Notes under the pieces: generated by a model | What the model was told of the DNA's origin: nothing | Databases searched by the model: none | Seen by the model: only the letters and a program-made list of their open reading frames with translations | Shown: one piece after another, positions 8,728 through 16,729 of the stretch | How positions within the stretch are numbered: the stretch's first letter is position 1 | Layout of the letters: each line of letters starts with the position of its first letter | Source of the DNA: JBHIDJ01 sp046760105 | Lineage (GTDB): Bacteria; Pseudomonadota; Gammaproteobacteria; Acidiferrobacterales; SPGG2 | Length of the DNA: 26,375 nucleotides | Assembly: GCA_046760105.1 (NCBI GenBank) | Contig: JBHIDJ010000033.1 | Location: forward strand, 1-26,375 | Reading direction: 5' to 3' | Program-made: the position numbers and the translations under genes

Positions 8728-9189
8728 TTGGACCCAACGATAATCCTGAAGGGAATAAGCACCACTGCGTCCGTCGTCAATACTTTAAACTCGCTCATAA
8801 AGGGGACAACGGGCGTCAAGCGGAGCTTATTGATCGAGCTACAGAGCAATGTTCAACTCATTTCCTTGTACATTGAGGGCGACGCACCGATAGACAAGGT
8901 CATCAGCAAACTCGATGCCTCTCGCTGCAAAGCGGCACTGGAGTCGAACTTCAACTTTAACTCGCTCAAGCGCGGACGCGTCAGCAAAGCGGCGACGGAG
9001 GGTGTACCGCAGTATAAGGCGTACGTTGGCTGGACGACCGAGCAACTCTTTTCAAACATCTATTTGAAAATCAGAGAGTTGCAGAATATCGTGGATATCG
9101 ATCCGGACAATAAGAAATTTCGCAAGAGCGTACGCTTGATAAATGTCCTTAAGCTGATGCTCTTGCTGTCGAAACACCTTAGAGCATAG
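8728..9189 (+). CDS. Hypothetical helical protein downstream of Sel1
   Basis: A 153 aa protein of unknown family. The N-terminus (PTIILKGISTTASVVNTLNS) is amphipathic, and the rest appears mostly helical with many Lys/Arg; no signal peptide. The only start possible in this frame is TTG at 8728, because a stop lies at 8713-8715. An ATG overlapping the Sel1 stop (8717-8719) opens a different frame that ends after eight codons, so a small frameshift at the start, or coupled re-initiation, is possible. The long open frame and the close link to the Sel1 gene support a real gene. Its end lies 16 bases from the end of convergent argC. Confidence 0.65.
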   Translation: MDPTIILKGISTTASVVNTLNSLIKGTTGVKRSLLIELQSNVQLISLYIEGDAPIDKVISKLDASRCKAALESNFNFNSLKRGRVSKAATEGVPQYKAYVGWTTEQLFSNIYLKIRELQNIVDIDPDNKKFRKSVRLINVLKLMLLLSKHLRA

Positions 9190-9205
9190 CCGCGCGTTGT
9201 CACCC

Positions 9206-10261
9206 TCAGTTGGGATGGGCGCCCCGCCTTGTTAGACCTGTCGTGCGCTCGATTCCGAACATAAGGTTCATGTTCTCGATACCGACTTGCGCACCTCCTT
9301 TGCCGACGCTATCGAGCACGCTGAACGTGACAATGCGATTCCGAGAGTCGTCCACATCAACGCCAATGAAGCAGTAATTCGTCCCCGCGATAGCGCTGAC
9401 CCAAGGGTACGGGCGGTATTGCCACGAGACGTTCGGTTCTTTGGGGCGATCGTAGACTTCGACGAAGGGTTCGTGCTGATAAAAGTCGCGGTACAGTTCC
9501 AGTATCTGTTCTCTTGATGCGTTCTGTCTAGGAAAGGCATGGCAGATGTCGAGAATACCTCTGACGATCGGGACGTAAGTGGGCGTAAAGTGAACGCAAA
9601 CCTCTTTCCCGGCGAGCAGCGAAAGCTCCTGTTCCATCTCGAAGGTATGACGGTGCCCGACGACGTTATAAGGAATCAAGTTGTTCCCTATTTCGGGGTG
9701 ATGCGCGGCGCGAGCCAACTCCGCTCCCGCGCCGGCGGTGCCGGACAGGCCATCGACAATGATAGGCTGTTCGTGGAGCAGATTTTCTTTAATTAAGGGC
9801 GCAAGACCAAGGATGGCAGATGAGGAGAAGCAACCCGGATTAGCGACCAGCCTCGCCTTCGCAACTTCCTCTTTATGTAACTCCGGAACTCCGTAAACCG
9901 CCTCCTCGGCGAGCGCCCAGTTGGCATGTCTTTGCTTGTAGACGGACTCCCACACCTTTCTGTCGGAAAGGCGAAATGCCGAGCCCAGATCGATGACCTT
10001 ACATCCCTGCTCCAGAAAACGGCCTGCCTCTTGTATGGACGCCTCCGTCGGCAATGCGAGGAAGACCACGTCGCAAGGGGTTGCTTCGTCGGGTTGGATA
10101 AGCCTTATGCCGGTGCCGTACAAATTAGGGTGATAATCTTCGACTGGACCTTCCGATCGGCTAGTGGCCCACACAATTTCTACTTCAGGGTGGTCGAGTA
10201 AAACCCGAAGCGCTTCACCACCCATGTAGCCACTTGCTCCAACAATACCGACGCTTATCAT
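9206..10261 (-). CDS. argC: N-acetyl-gamma-glutamyl-phosphate reductase
   Basis: Third step of arginine biosynthesis: NADPH-dependent reduction of N-acetylglutamyl 5-phosphate to the semialdehyde. With the start at 10261 it is 351 aa, normal for the long form. It has the Rossmann motif GASGYMGGE (8-16), the catalytic Cys144 in NPGCF, the GLSGTAGAGA segment (171-180), and the active-site His in GHRHTFE (202-208). The start at 10261 is preferred over 10303 because AGGAG lies about 7 bases before it and the protein then begins directly with the nucleotide-binding fold (MISVGIVGASG). No other arg gene is in the window, so it is an isolated member of the pathway. Confidence 0.97.
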   Translation of the reverse strand: MISVGIVGASGYMGGEALRVLLDHPEVEIVWATSRSEGPVEDYHPNLYGTGIRLIQPDEATPCDVVFLALPTEASIQEAGRFLEQGCKVIDLGSAFRLSDRKVWESVYKQRHANWALAEEAVYGVPELHKEEVAKARLVANPGCFSSSAILGLAPLIKENLLHEQPIIVDGLSGTAGAGAELARAAHHPEIGNNLIPYNVVGHRHTFEMEQELSLLAGKEVCVHFTPTYVPIVRGILDICHAFPRQNASREQILELYRDFYQHEPFVEVYDRPKEPNVSWQYRPYPWVSAIAGTNYCFIGVDVDDSRNRIVTFSVLDSVGKGGAQVGIENMNLMFGIERTTGLTRRGAHPN

Positions 10262-10369
10262 CACACGCTCCTGGGCCTCAACGTTGAGGGAATTGTAGTG
10301 CAAAAATGATAGGCAGTGTGAATTTGAGTTAGAATGCCTTTATATAGCAAAGCGAACTTACCGCTGAGA

Positions 10370-10386
10370 CGGCTATCGTATAGCCG
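10370..10386. promoter_or_regulatory. Hairpin in the argC-VOC divergent region
   Basis: Arms CGGCTAT (10370-10376) and ATAGCCG (10380-10386) around a 3-base loop, a perfect 7-bp stem. It lies 75 bases before the VOC start and about 110 bases upstream of argC. No T-run follows, so an operator or 5' leader structure fits better than a terminator. Confidence 0.4.
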
Positions 10387-10460
10387 GATATGGCGCCCGC
10401 TGAAAAAGGTAAGGTGTTGCTCGAGGCTTAGGCGGATCAAGCACTATTGAGACACATGCT

Positions 10461-10841
10461 ATGAGAATCGACAGACTCGACCACTTGGTGCTTACGGTCA
10501 AAAATATTGACAGAACCTGCACCTTCTACGCGAAAGCGCTCGGCATGGAAGTAGTCACCTTCGCTGAGGGCCGGAAGGCTTTGAACTTCGGGAATCAGAA
10601 GATCAACCTGCATCAGGCGGGCAAGGAGTTTGAGCCGAAGGCATTACGACCGACGCCTGGTTCTGGTGACCTCTGCTTTATTACCTCGACACCACTGGAT
10701 GATGTCGTCAAACACCTTGGCGTTTGCGAGGTCGAGATCATTGAGGGGCCCGTCAGAAAAACTGGGGCAACGGGTTCAATCCAGTCTGTGTATATTCGGG
10801 ATCCAGATCTTAATCTCATCGAAATATCAAACTACATATAG
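10461..10841 (+). CDS. VOC-superfamily metalloenzyme
   Basis: A 126 aa vicinal-oxygen-chelate fold protein of the glyoxalase/fosfomycin-resistance/dioxygenase superfamily. Two beta-alpha-beta-beta-beta modules are visible, with likely metal ligands His8 (LDHLVLTV), His51 (QKINLHQAG) and Glu121 (NLIEISNY). The conserved NFGNQKINLHQAG segment matches the group often labelled VOC virulence-type protein. Substrate unknown. It ends 14 bases before the PhzF-like gene and is followed by GNAT, a compact three-gene run. Confidence 0.88.
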   Translation: MRIDRLDHLVLTVKNIDRTCTFYAKALGMEVVTFAEGRKALNFGNQKINLHQAGKEFEPKALRPTPGSGDLCFITSTPLDDVVKHLGVCEVEIIEGPVRKTGATGSIQSVYIRDPDLNLIEISNYI

Positions 10842-10855
10842 TGTAAGAACACTTT

Positions 10856-11785
10856 ATGCATTACCGCTACTACACCGCAGATGTCTTTACCGACCGGATC
10901 TTTAACGGCAACCAGCTGGCAGTATTTCCCGACGCGCGCGGGCTTGAACATGAACAAATGCAGCGCGTGGCCCAGGAGTTCAACATCGCAGAAACCGTGT
11001 TTGTGTTTCCACCCGAAGATGCCAAACATACTCGCCGTTTGCGTATCTTCACCCCCGGGACCGAACTTCCCTTTGCTGGACACCCGACAATTGGTACGGC
11101 TTATGTGCTAGCATCGATCGGCGAGATTGTGCTCGACGCCGAGCCGACGCATATCGTCTTCGAAGAAGGTGTTGGTCCGGTAAGTGTTTCAATCGAGGTG
11201 ATAGGCGCGACGCCCCGGTCTGTCACGCTCATCGCGCCTAGACTTCCTGAATTCGGCCCCGAACCGCCACACGCCACAGACATTGCGTCCGTGCTGTCGC
11301 TTGATGAATCGGATCTACTGGTAGATGACAATGCCCCACAAGCGGTGTCCTGTGGTGTGCCATTTCTGTTTGTTCCGTTACGGAGTCGTGACGCCGTGAC
11401 GCGAGCCCGTGTCAAACGCGACACGTGGGAGCAGATACTCTCGTCTTTCTGGGCACCGAGCCTTTATGTCTTTTCTTATGATCCAGAGCTAGACGGATCG
11501 GATATTCATGCGCGTATGTTCGCACCGCTACTAGGTATAGATGAAGATCCCGCCACCGGTGCCGCGGTAACCGCGCTCGCGGGTTATCTCGGCGTGCGGG
11601 ACAAGTCTGGTAGCGGGCGCATTCGTTGGGTTGTTGAACAGGGGATCGAGATGGGACGCCCGAGCATACTCGAAGTTGTCGCCGTGAAACAAAATAGCAA
11701 GATTACTGAAATCCAGCTGGTTGGTTCGGCGGTGTTGGTAAGTGAAGGTGAGATGGAGATACCGGCGCTCAGTGATCTGAAGTAG
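10856..11785 (+). CDS. PhzF-like isomerase
   Basis: A 309 aa protein of the PhzF/diaminopimelate-epimerase fold. PhzF isomerises dihydro-3-hydroxyanthranilate in phenazine synthesis, but most family members occur outside phenazine clusters and have unknown substrates. Seen: N-terminal VFTDRIFNGNQLAVF, the catalytic Glu46 in NIAETVF, GHPTIG at 75-80, and the second-domain DEDPATGAA motif. All key residues are present. No phz genes are nearby. It lies between the VOC and GNAT genes with gaps of 14 and 22 bases, which supports one transcript. Confidence 0.9.
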   Translation: MHYRYYTADVFTDRIFNGNQLAVFPDARGLEHEQMQRVAQEFNIAETVFVFPPEDAKHTRRLRIFTPGTELPFAGHPTIGTAYVLASIGEIVLDAEPTHIVFEEGVGPVSVSIEVIGATPRSVTLIAPRLPEFGPEPPHATDIASVLSLDESDLLVDDNAPQAVSCGVPFLFVPLRSRDAVTRARVKRDTWEQILSSFWAPSLYVFSYDPELDGSDIHARMFAPLLGIDEDPATGAAVTALAGYLGVRDKSGSGRIRWVVEQGIEMGRPSILEVVAVKQNSKITEIQLVGSAVLVSEGEMEIPALSDLK

Positions 11786-11807
11786 ATCGTTTCGGAAGAA
11801 CTCGATT

Positions 11808-12332
11808 ATGCATGAACAACGAGTCAAGATACGTCGTGGCACCTCTCATGATGTCGAAAGCGTCGCTAAGCTGGCGGCGCAAACGTTTCATGAAGCATTC
11901 GCTCGTGACAACAAAGCCGACGACATGGCTACATATGTAGCTGCATCCTTCAGTCCCGCACAAATACGTTCCGAGCTGGCTGACCCGCGTGCCATCTTTC
12001 TGCTTGCTGAAGTGTCACAGCAGACGGTAGGCTATGCAAAACTGTATGTGCATGATGCGCCAGACTGCATCACCGGATGTGATCCAGTGGAACTGGTACG
12101 GCTCTACGTTCGTGAGAACTGGTTGGGAAGCGGAACAGGTTCGGTATTGATGCAAGCGTGCATAGAAGAAGCGAAGACGGGAAACCATAAAACGCTCTGG
12201 CTTGGTGTCTGGGAAAACAACAAGCACGCACGCACGTTCTATCAGAACTGGGGTTTTATCGATGTGGGTTCACATGAATTCATGCTCGGTGAAGATGTGC
12301 AGATCGATATATTGATGGAACGTCAGCTATAA
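11808..12332 (+). CDS. GNAT-family N-acetyltransferase
   Basis: A 174 aa acetyl-CoA-dependent acetyltransferase. The acetyl-CoA pyrophosphate-binding loop is in NWLGSGTGSVLMQ (about 104-116), after the beta strand VRLYVRE. The C-terminal NNKHARTFYQNWGF is the typical motif B region. The N-terminus (VKIRRGTSHDVESVAKLA) starts the fold directly, so the ATG at 11808 is sound. Substrate (amine, amino acid or protein N-terminus) cannot be told. Last gene of the VOC-PhzF-GNAT run; the next gene converges on it. Confidence 0.9.
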   Translation: MHEQRVKIRRGTSHDVESVAKLAAQTFHEAFARDNKADDMATYVAASFSPAQIRSELADPRAIFLLAEVSQQTVGYAKLYVHDAPDCITGCDPVELVRLYVRENWLGSGTGSVLMQACIEEAKTGNHKTLWLGVWENNKHARTFYQNWGFIDVGSHEFMLGEDVQIDILMERQL

Positions 12333-12370
12333 CCATGCGGCTGGAGACCGTCCTATATCGATTGACCGTA

Positions 12371-12631
12371 TTAGGACTTCCGCGTACCACCCTCGTTGCG
12401 ATACCAGGCGGCGGCCTCTTTAGCTTTCTTTTTGATCTTGCGCAGCCAGCGACGTGCCCAGGCGAACTCGATGCCCAGAATGGCAAGCCCTGCGAGGATC
12501 CCGATGAGCCCCGGACCGGGAACCCCGGGTACTACTAGGATCAAACCGAGGAGGAACACGGTTCCGCCGATCACGGCAATTACGACACGCCGTGCATGTT
12601 TGTAGGCATCCGACAAGACCTGCTGATTCAC
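12371..12631 (-). CDS. Small PGPGW-type membrane protein
   Basis: An 86 aa inner-membrane protein with two close hydrophobic segments (about 15-34 and 41-58) joined by the turn VPGVPGPG, and a very basic C-terminal part (RRWLRKIKKKAKE). This fits the PGPGW/TIGR02611 small membrane protein family of unknown function. The frame is open further upstream to 12946, but that part overlaps the divergent GFA gene and looks non-coding. I chose the GTG at 12631, with AAGGGAA about 11 bases upstream; no ATG is available near the conserved part. Confidence 0.72.
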   Translation of the reverse strand: MNQQVLSDAYKHARRVVIAVIGGTVFLLGLILVVPGVPGPGLIGILAGLAILGIEFAWARRWLRKIKKKAKEAAAWYRNEGGTRKS

Positions 12632-12807
12632 TTTAGTGCAGTTCCCTTGTAGGGTACGAAATGAGTCCTGGGACGAGAGTATAACATCCAATATGTGATC
12701 TTTGCTTTCGGTTCCAGTTGTAAGCTTGCCACGTACTGGGACGCTGATATAGCGAAGAAGACCTAGAGCAACGTAGCCATTGTCTAACACGTGGAGGGTG
12801 CTTTGAA

Positions 12808-13218
12808 ATGGCGAATAAGACCATCGAAGGTGGTTGTCTTTGCGGTGCAGTCCGCTACAGGGTCGCGGGTGAGCCGTACAATTTAACCAACTGTCATTGC
12901 ATAATGTGCCGTAAGGCGAGCGCGGCACCGTTTGTGTCTTGGGCAAGCTTTAAGTCGAACGAAATTAAATTCACCAAGGACGCACCTACGCGTTACACAT
13001 CCTCGGCAAAGGCGGTGCGGAGCTTTTGTTCGAAATGTGGAACGCCGCTTACGTTTCAACTTATTGAGTGTCCGGACGAGATCGACCTGACGATTTGCAG
13101 CATGGATGAACCGGGAGACATCGTCCCACGCGATCACGTCTGGACACAGCGACGTTTACCGTGGATTAAACTCGCCGATGGCTTACCCCAGTACAACCAG
13201 GAGCGCAATGATGGGTGA
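12808..13218 (+). CDS. GFA-family (CENP-V/GFA) zinc protein, second copy
   Basis: A 136 aa paralogue of the protein at 6218-6655. Zinc cysteines are C10-x-C12, C29-x-C31-x2-C34 and C74-x2-C77. Shared wording includes GGCLCGAVRYR, the CRK motif, FCSKCG and a DHVWT motif near the end. The two differ widely outside the zinc sites, so this is not a recent duplication. The start is supported by GGAGG 10 bases upstream. It is followed, after about 200 bases, by the LanC-like gene. Confidence 0.92.
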   Translation: MANKTIEGGCLCGAVRYRVAGEPYNLTNCHCIMCRKASAAPFVSWASFKSNEIKFTKDAPTRYTSSAKAVRSFCSKCGTPLTFQLIECPDEIDLTICSMDEPGDIVPRDHVWTQRRLPWIKLADGLPQYNQERNDG

Positions 13219-13221
13219 ACG

Positions 13222-13235
13222 AACACCGAGGTGTT
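13222..13235. promoter_or_regulatory. Short dyad after the second GFA gene
   Basis: AACACC (13222-13227) and GGTGTT (13230-13235), 6-bp perfect arms with a 2-base centre, four bases after the GFA stop codon. No T-run follows, so it may be an operator half-pair rather than a terminator. Confidence 0.3.
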
Positions 13236-13358
13236 GTGAGCGCCGGCATTCTCGGAGTTTCGCGAACGAACGTTGGCGAATTCGATCGCACCACGGTGCT
13301 GCAAGGGTAACGTACCCGTTCGAAACGCACGGGCGATGTCCGTCATGTGATTGTCCGA

Positions 13359-13398
13359 TGTGCGCCAATTGGTGCACAAGTTATGGTGCTGGTGCACA
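13359..13398 (+). promoter_or_regulatory. Operator-like near-palindrome and 20-bp-spaced direct repeat
   Basis: TGTGCGCCAATTGGTGCACA (13359-13378) is palindromic apart from one mismatched pair. Its right half, TGGTGCACA (13370-13378), is repeated exactly at 13390-13398, a start-to-start distance of 20 bases, close to two helical turns. The second copy ends 18 bases before the LanC-like start codon. The arrangement suggests binding of a dimeric regulator on one face of the DNA. Confidence 0.45.
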
Positions 13399-13416
13399 CA
13401 CTAATCGTTTTCCCTC

Positions 13417-14610
13417 ATGTACGACCCAGCACGCCACGAAGATTTAATCGAAAGGCCCTGGTATGAAGCGGTAGCACGATCGGCGATAGAGGAGATAGTT
13501 GCCGATACATACGCGCGATTCGATCGTGCACGACTGTGGCCAACGCACCCGCTGGACGGCAAGGAAGACGGTTTGACGATGCTGTACTTCGGCGCGGCCG
13601 GGGTTATCTGGACACTGCACTACCTTGCTCGTGCCGGGGTAACGCACACCAGGCGCGAATTCGGTGCCATCCTTCCCGAGTTAATCGAGCGAAATCGCGC
13701 GGACTTTAAGCAAACACCATATCCGCGTAGCACCTCCTATCTTATCGGCGATGTTGCCTTGCTATTACTGCAATGGCGACTGGCGCCGTCGCGTGATGTC
13801 GCGAATCAACTGTTTAATCGCATAAACGCCAACACCAAACAGCCCGTGCTGGAATTGATGTGGGGTAGCGCGGGCACCATGGTCGCCGCGTTGTTCATGG
13901 CCGAGTGGACCGGAGCGGCGAGGTGGCAGACAGTTTTTCGCGAGCAGGCTGATCGGCTCTGGAACGAGTGGCAAGAGCAGCGCGGCCTCGGTTGTCTGTG
14001 GACGCAAAATCTATATGGGCAATCACGTCAATATTTGGGACCTGTCCATGGCTTTGCGGGAAACGTGCTCGCGTTGTTACGGGGACAGGAACTACTAGCC
14101 TCAGACAAACGCACGCAGCTGCATACGCGTGTGGCGGAGACGTTAGCGAAAACAGCGTTCGAAGATGCGAACCATGTGAATTGGCCGGCTGTCTGGAGCT
14201 CGACACACCTGCAACGGCCACATCTCGTTCAGTACTGTCATGGCGCACCAGGCATGGTGACAGCACTCGCGGGTCTTCCGTGCGGGTTCGATCCGGCTGT
14301 AGATCGACTGTTGGAGAAGGCGGGCGAGCTTACCTGGGCCGCAGGCCCGCTGACGAAAGGTCCGAGCCTGTGTCACGGCACGGCCGGGAATGGCTATGCC
14401 TTCCTAAAACTGTACTGCCGGACGGGTAATAGAAAATGGCTCGAGCGGGCGCGTGCCTTTGCTGTGCACGCGATAGCGCAATGCGCGCAAGCGCGCGAAG
14501 CGTATGGGCAGGGACGATACTCGCTGTGGACGGGGGATCTTGGACTTGCTGTCTACCTTTGGGACTGTATGAACGAGCAGGCGAGTTTTCCTTCGATAGA
14601 TATATTTTGA
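13417..14610 (+). CDS. LanC-like (LANCL-type) protein
   Basis: A 397 aa alpha/alpha-toroid protein of the lanthionine synthetase C-like family. Toroid GxxG motifs are seen at YFGAAG (57-62), MWGSAG (148-153), HGFAGN (211-216), CHGAPG (274-279), CHGTAG (319-324) and WTGDLG (371-376). Zinc ligands are Cys274, Cys319 and His320. The QYCHGAPG form is like eukaryotic LANCL proteins rather than the WCYG of NisC. In lantibiotic clusters LanC closes thioether rings; LANCL proteins instead add glutathione to dehydroamino acids in damaged proteins. No precursor peptide, LanB dehydratase or transporter is nearby, so a repair or detoxification role is more likely. No ribosome binding site is obvious before the ATG. 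Confidence 0.9.
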   Translation: MYDPARHEDLIERPWYEAVARSAIEEIVADTYARFDRARLWPTHPLDGKEDGLTMLYFGAAGVIWTLHYLARAGVTHTRREFGAILPELIERNRADFKQTPYPRSTSYLIGDVALLLLQWRLAPSRDVANQLFNRINANTKQPVLELMWGSAGTMVAALFMAEWTGAARWQTVFREQADRLWNEWQEQRGLGCLWTQNLYGQSRQYLGPVHGFAGNVLALLRGQELLASDKRTQLHTRVAETLAKTAFEDANHVNWPAVWSSTHLQRPHLVQYCHGAPGMVTALAGLPCGFDPAVDRLLEKAGELTWAAGPLTKGPSLCHGTAGNGYAFLKLYCRTGNRKWLERARAFAVHAIAQCAQAREAYGQGRYSLWTGDLGLAVYLWDCMNEQASFPSIDIF

Positions 14611-14980
14611 TGTCAACCAACGGTTACATGGACTGGATGTCGGTGTCCGCCGGGCCTGTGTCAAGTCGCGCGCGACGCTTCAGTTTGCGTTTCCCCCGAC
14701 GCGGGTCGAGGGGTATACCCTTGCGCTCGGGGGGTCACACCGAAACAGGGACACAAGACATCTTCCCCGGATAACAACTGCATTCCACCACGCGTGCACA
14801 TCGCGTTCTAGGGAAGGAGCGGCAGGGACTTGGGCCCGTCTATCTGCACTTCCTGGTATTCACTCGCAAATGGTCTATATATTGAGTACTGACCAGGGCG
14901 GTCCCTCTGACCGACATCCGCCGCGGTTGGAATTTATTTATTTTTCAGACGTTTACATTTAGGTTACATTTAGTAGGGTC
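14611..14980. other. Intergenic region without a gene
   Basis: About 370 bases between the LanC-like gene and the next small membrane gene. No open frame here is convincing; one frame runs in from inside the LanC-like gene but has no features of a protein. Near its right end is an imperfectly AT-rich stretch and a TTACATTTAG repeat just upstream of the next start. Confidence 0.5.
14953..14973 (+). repeat. TTACATTTAG direct repeat upstream of start codon
   Basis: TTACATTTAG occurs at 14953-14962 and 14964-14973, an 11-bp period (about one helical turn), directly after an AT-rich tract and 7 bases before the ATG at 14981. It could be a regulator site or part of the 5' leader. Confidence 0.5.
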
Positions 14981-15310
14981 ATGAAGTACAGAGTGTTAAA
15001 TCGCATTGGACTACTGCTCATCTTGGTGCCGCTATTGGCATTGGGAATGCATTATGCCCACGAACTGGCCATGGTTGACCAATGCCTGGACGCTGGGGGC
15101 GCATTCGATTACACGACCATGTCATGCAGTTTCACCGAGCGCTCGGAGTATATCCCGTACAGCCAGCGCTACCGGTGGAGCCTTAACATCGCGCTGGGAA
15201 TTAGCTTTTTAGGCCTGGTGATCAACATGCTGGGCCGCAAAAGGAGCCGGTTCTCATCGCTCGGCGGCGCACGCACGTCTAGGGTCTCGGGCCCCATCCG
15301 ATTAGACTAG
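14981..15310 (+). CDS. Small membrane protein with a cysteine-containing loop
   Basis: A 109 aa protein with an N-terminal hydrophobic helix (about 8-26) and a second (about 68-85). Between them is a loop with two cysteines (DQCLDAGGAFDYTTMSC) that would face the periplasm and could form a disulfide. The C-terminal 20 residues are basic and polar. I recognise no named family. It ends 38 bases from the end of the convergent DUF3179 gene. Confidence 0.65.
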   Translation: MKYRVLNRIGLLLILVPLLALGMHYAHELAMVDQCLDAGGAFDYTTMSCSFTERSEYIPYSQRYRWSLNIALGISFLGLVINMLGRKRSRFSSLGGARTSRVSGPIRLD

Positions 15311-15348
15311 CCTCTAACCCCAGCACCCCTTGATCGTGGGGTCCATAT

Positions 15349-16515
15349 TCAATCAGCCGCGGCACTATAGACGGTGATCGTCGGTTCCGCCGCGACCACG
15401 GCGAACCAAAACGACCGCTTGGAGGGTAACGGCGGAAGTTGTGTACCCTTAAGGGCACCCTCGATCGCCTTCCCGCCCAGATTCCAGGCGCTCCCGGTCT
15501 CGCGATCGACGTATTCGCCGTTCTCCGTTTGGAATGTCAGTTTCTGCGTACCGGCCACCGGCTCGAAGATCGCCCCGCTTATGCCCTGTGCGTCGATGAG
15601 CACAACCAGTCGCTGACCGCCTACCACATCCATGATGGTAGCGGGGCCGGCACGATCCAAGGCATAGGCGCGTGCATCGTCACCCATCTTCACCGCAAGC
15701 ACGCTCGTGCCAGGCGGCAGTCGCCCGTCTTTGGCAGCGTTGCTTACGGGAAAAGCGAAGCGGCCACGGTTGAGGATTTGCGGGTAGCCCACGAACGGAT
15801 CGCGGCCATAAGGACGGCGGTAGCCGGTTTCCTGGGAAAGCACTTTTGTATTTGTATGCATTCGGCGCCATTGGCCCCACGTCGTCGTCATTGCCGGTAG
15901 CAAGGATAAGTGCGTGTCGGTAAGGGTGCCAACGATCGCCTTGCCGGCGACATGCCACCAGTAACTACCCGTCTCGTAGTCGAGCATTACCATGTCGGAC
16001 TCGTAAAGAGCACTTGTGTTGCCGAACGTCAATAAACGGTCCTGCAGGCGTCGACTGAAAACGACACCGCTTCCACAAAGCGGACAGTATGCGACGACAA
16101 GGGGTTCACCGGCCAGGGTGTCGTTTACAATCTCGTGGTAGTTGAGGATGCGGATCGGGTAGGCCCAAGCCTCGCCGGCCGCCGCATAGCCGATCACCAT
16201 ATCGTTATCGCTTAGCCAGCTCGCCGTAGATGGTGATTCGTACTTGGGCCTGTGAAGCGGTGGGATAGCGTCACGCAAGCGTTCGATCAACGCCTGTGGC
16301 GCAACGGCCAGCGGCACCGCGCGGTTGGTACGCTGAAACGTGTCGAAGTAGATTGCCTCCAGCGGCACGCTGTGCTTGGTGAGGTCGACCGAGGGGACGA
16401 TGGGGGGCCGTTGGGCATTGGTGACGTTGGCGAAGACGAACGTGATCGCACATGTCACGAGTAAGAGACGCAAGCCCGTAGGCGGTTTTGGGCTTCGGCG
16501 TGCTGATGGGTCCAT
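15349..16515 (-). CDS. DUF3179 domain-containing exported protein
   Basis: A 388 aa protein with an N-terminal signal or anchor (basic residues to 16, hydrophobic 17-30, then VTNAQ). The DUF3179 domain follows: GYAAAGEAWAYPIRILNYHE (109-128), then the conserved AYCPLCGSG segment with Cys144 and Cys147, and a second partly similar module in the last third (DDARAYALDR). The function of the family is unknown; the paired cysteines hint at metal or disulfide chemistry outside the cytoplasm. It is a single minus-strand gene, with about 210 bases to the divergent methyltransferase. Confidence 0.9.
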   Translation of the reverse strand: MDPSARRSPKPPTGLRLLLVTCAITFVFANVTNAQRPPIVPSVDLTKHSVPLEAIYFDTFQRTNRAVPLAVAPQALIERLRDAIPPLHRPKYESPSTASWLSDNDMVIGYAAAGEAWAYPIRILNYHEIVNDTLAGEPLVVAYCPLCGSGVVFSRRLQDRLLTFGNTSALYESDMVMLDYETGSYWWHVAGKAIVGTLTDTHLSLLPAMTTTWGQWRRMHTNTKVLSQETGYRRPYGRDPFVGYPQILNRGRFAFPVSNAAKDGRLPPGTSVLAVKMGDDARAYALDRAGPATIMDVVGGQRLVVLIDAQGISGAIFEPVAGTQKLTFQTENGEYVDRETGSAWNLGGKAIEGALKGTQLPPLPSKRSFWFAVVAAEPTITVYSAAAD

Positions 16516-16729
16516 GACTTCAGTCCGTTAGGTAAATATGTTGTTTCCCGTGGTCATGTTCTAGTAACTTAACAACTAGACGGATTCACTAAATGGAAGT
16601 TTCTGACGGGACATGCGCTAGCACCAGCGTCAGCGCTTAGCAAAGCATTTTGCCGCAGAGTGACTGCAATTACCAAATCCGTGACAAACGAATGTCATCA
16701 AAACGGGTATCCACAGTTCCTGTCTGTCT

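Noticed and set aside
10856..11785. Phenazine biosynthesis
   Set aside because: PhzF-like proteins are widespread outside phenazine clusters, and no other phz gene is here.
12632..12946. Upstream extension of the PGPGW membrane protein
   Set aside because: It overlaps the well-supported divergent GFA gene and encodes a sequence unlike the family.
13417..14610. Lanthipeptide biosynthetic cluster
   Set aside because: Only the LanC-like protein is present; no precursor, LanB/LanM, protease or exporter was found in the window.
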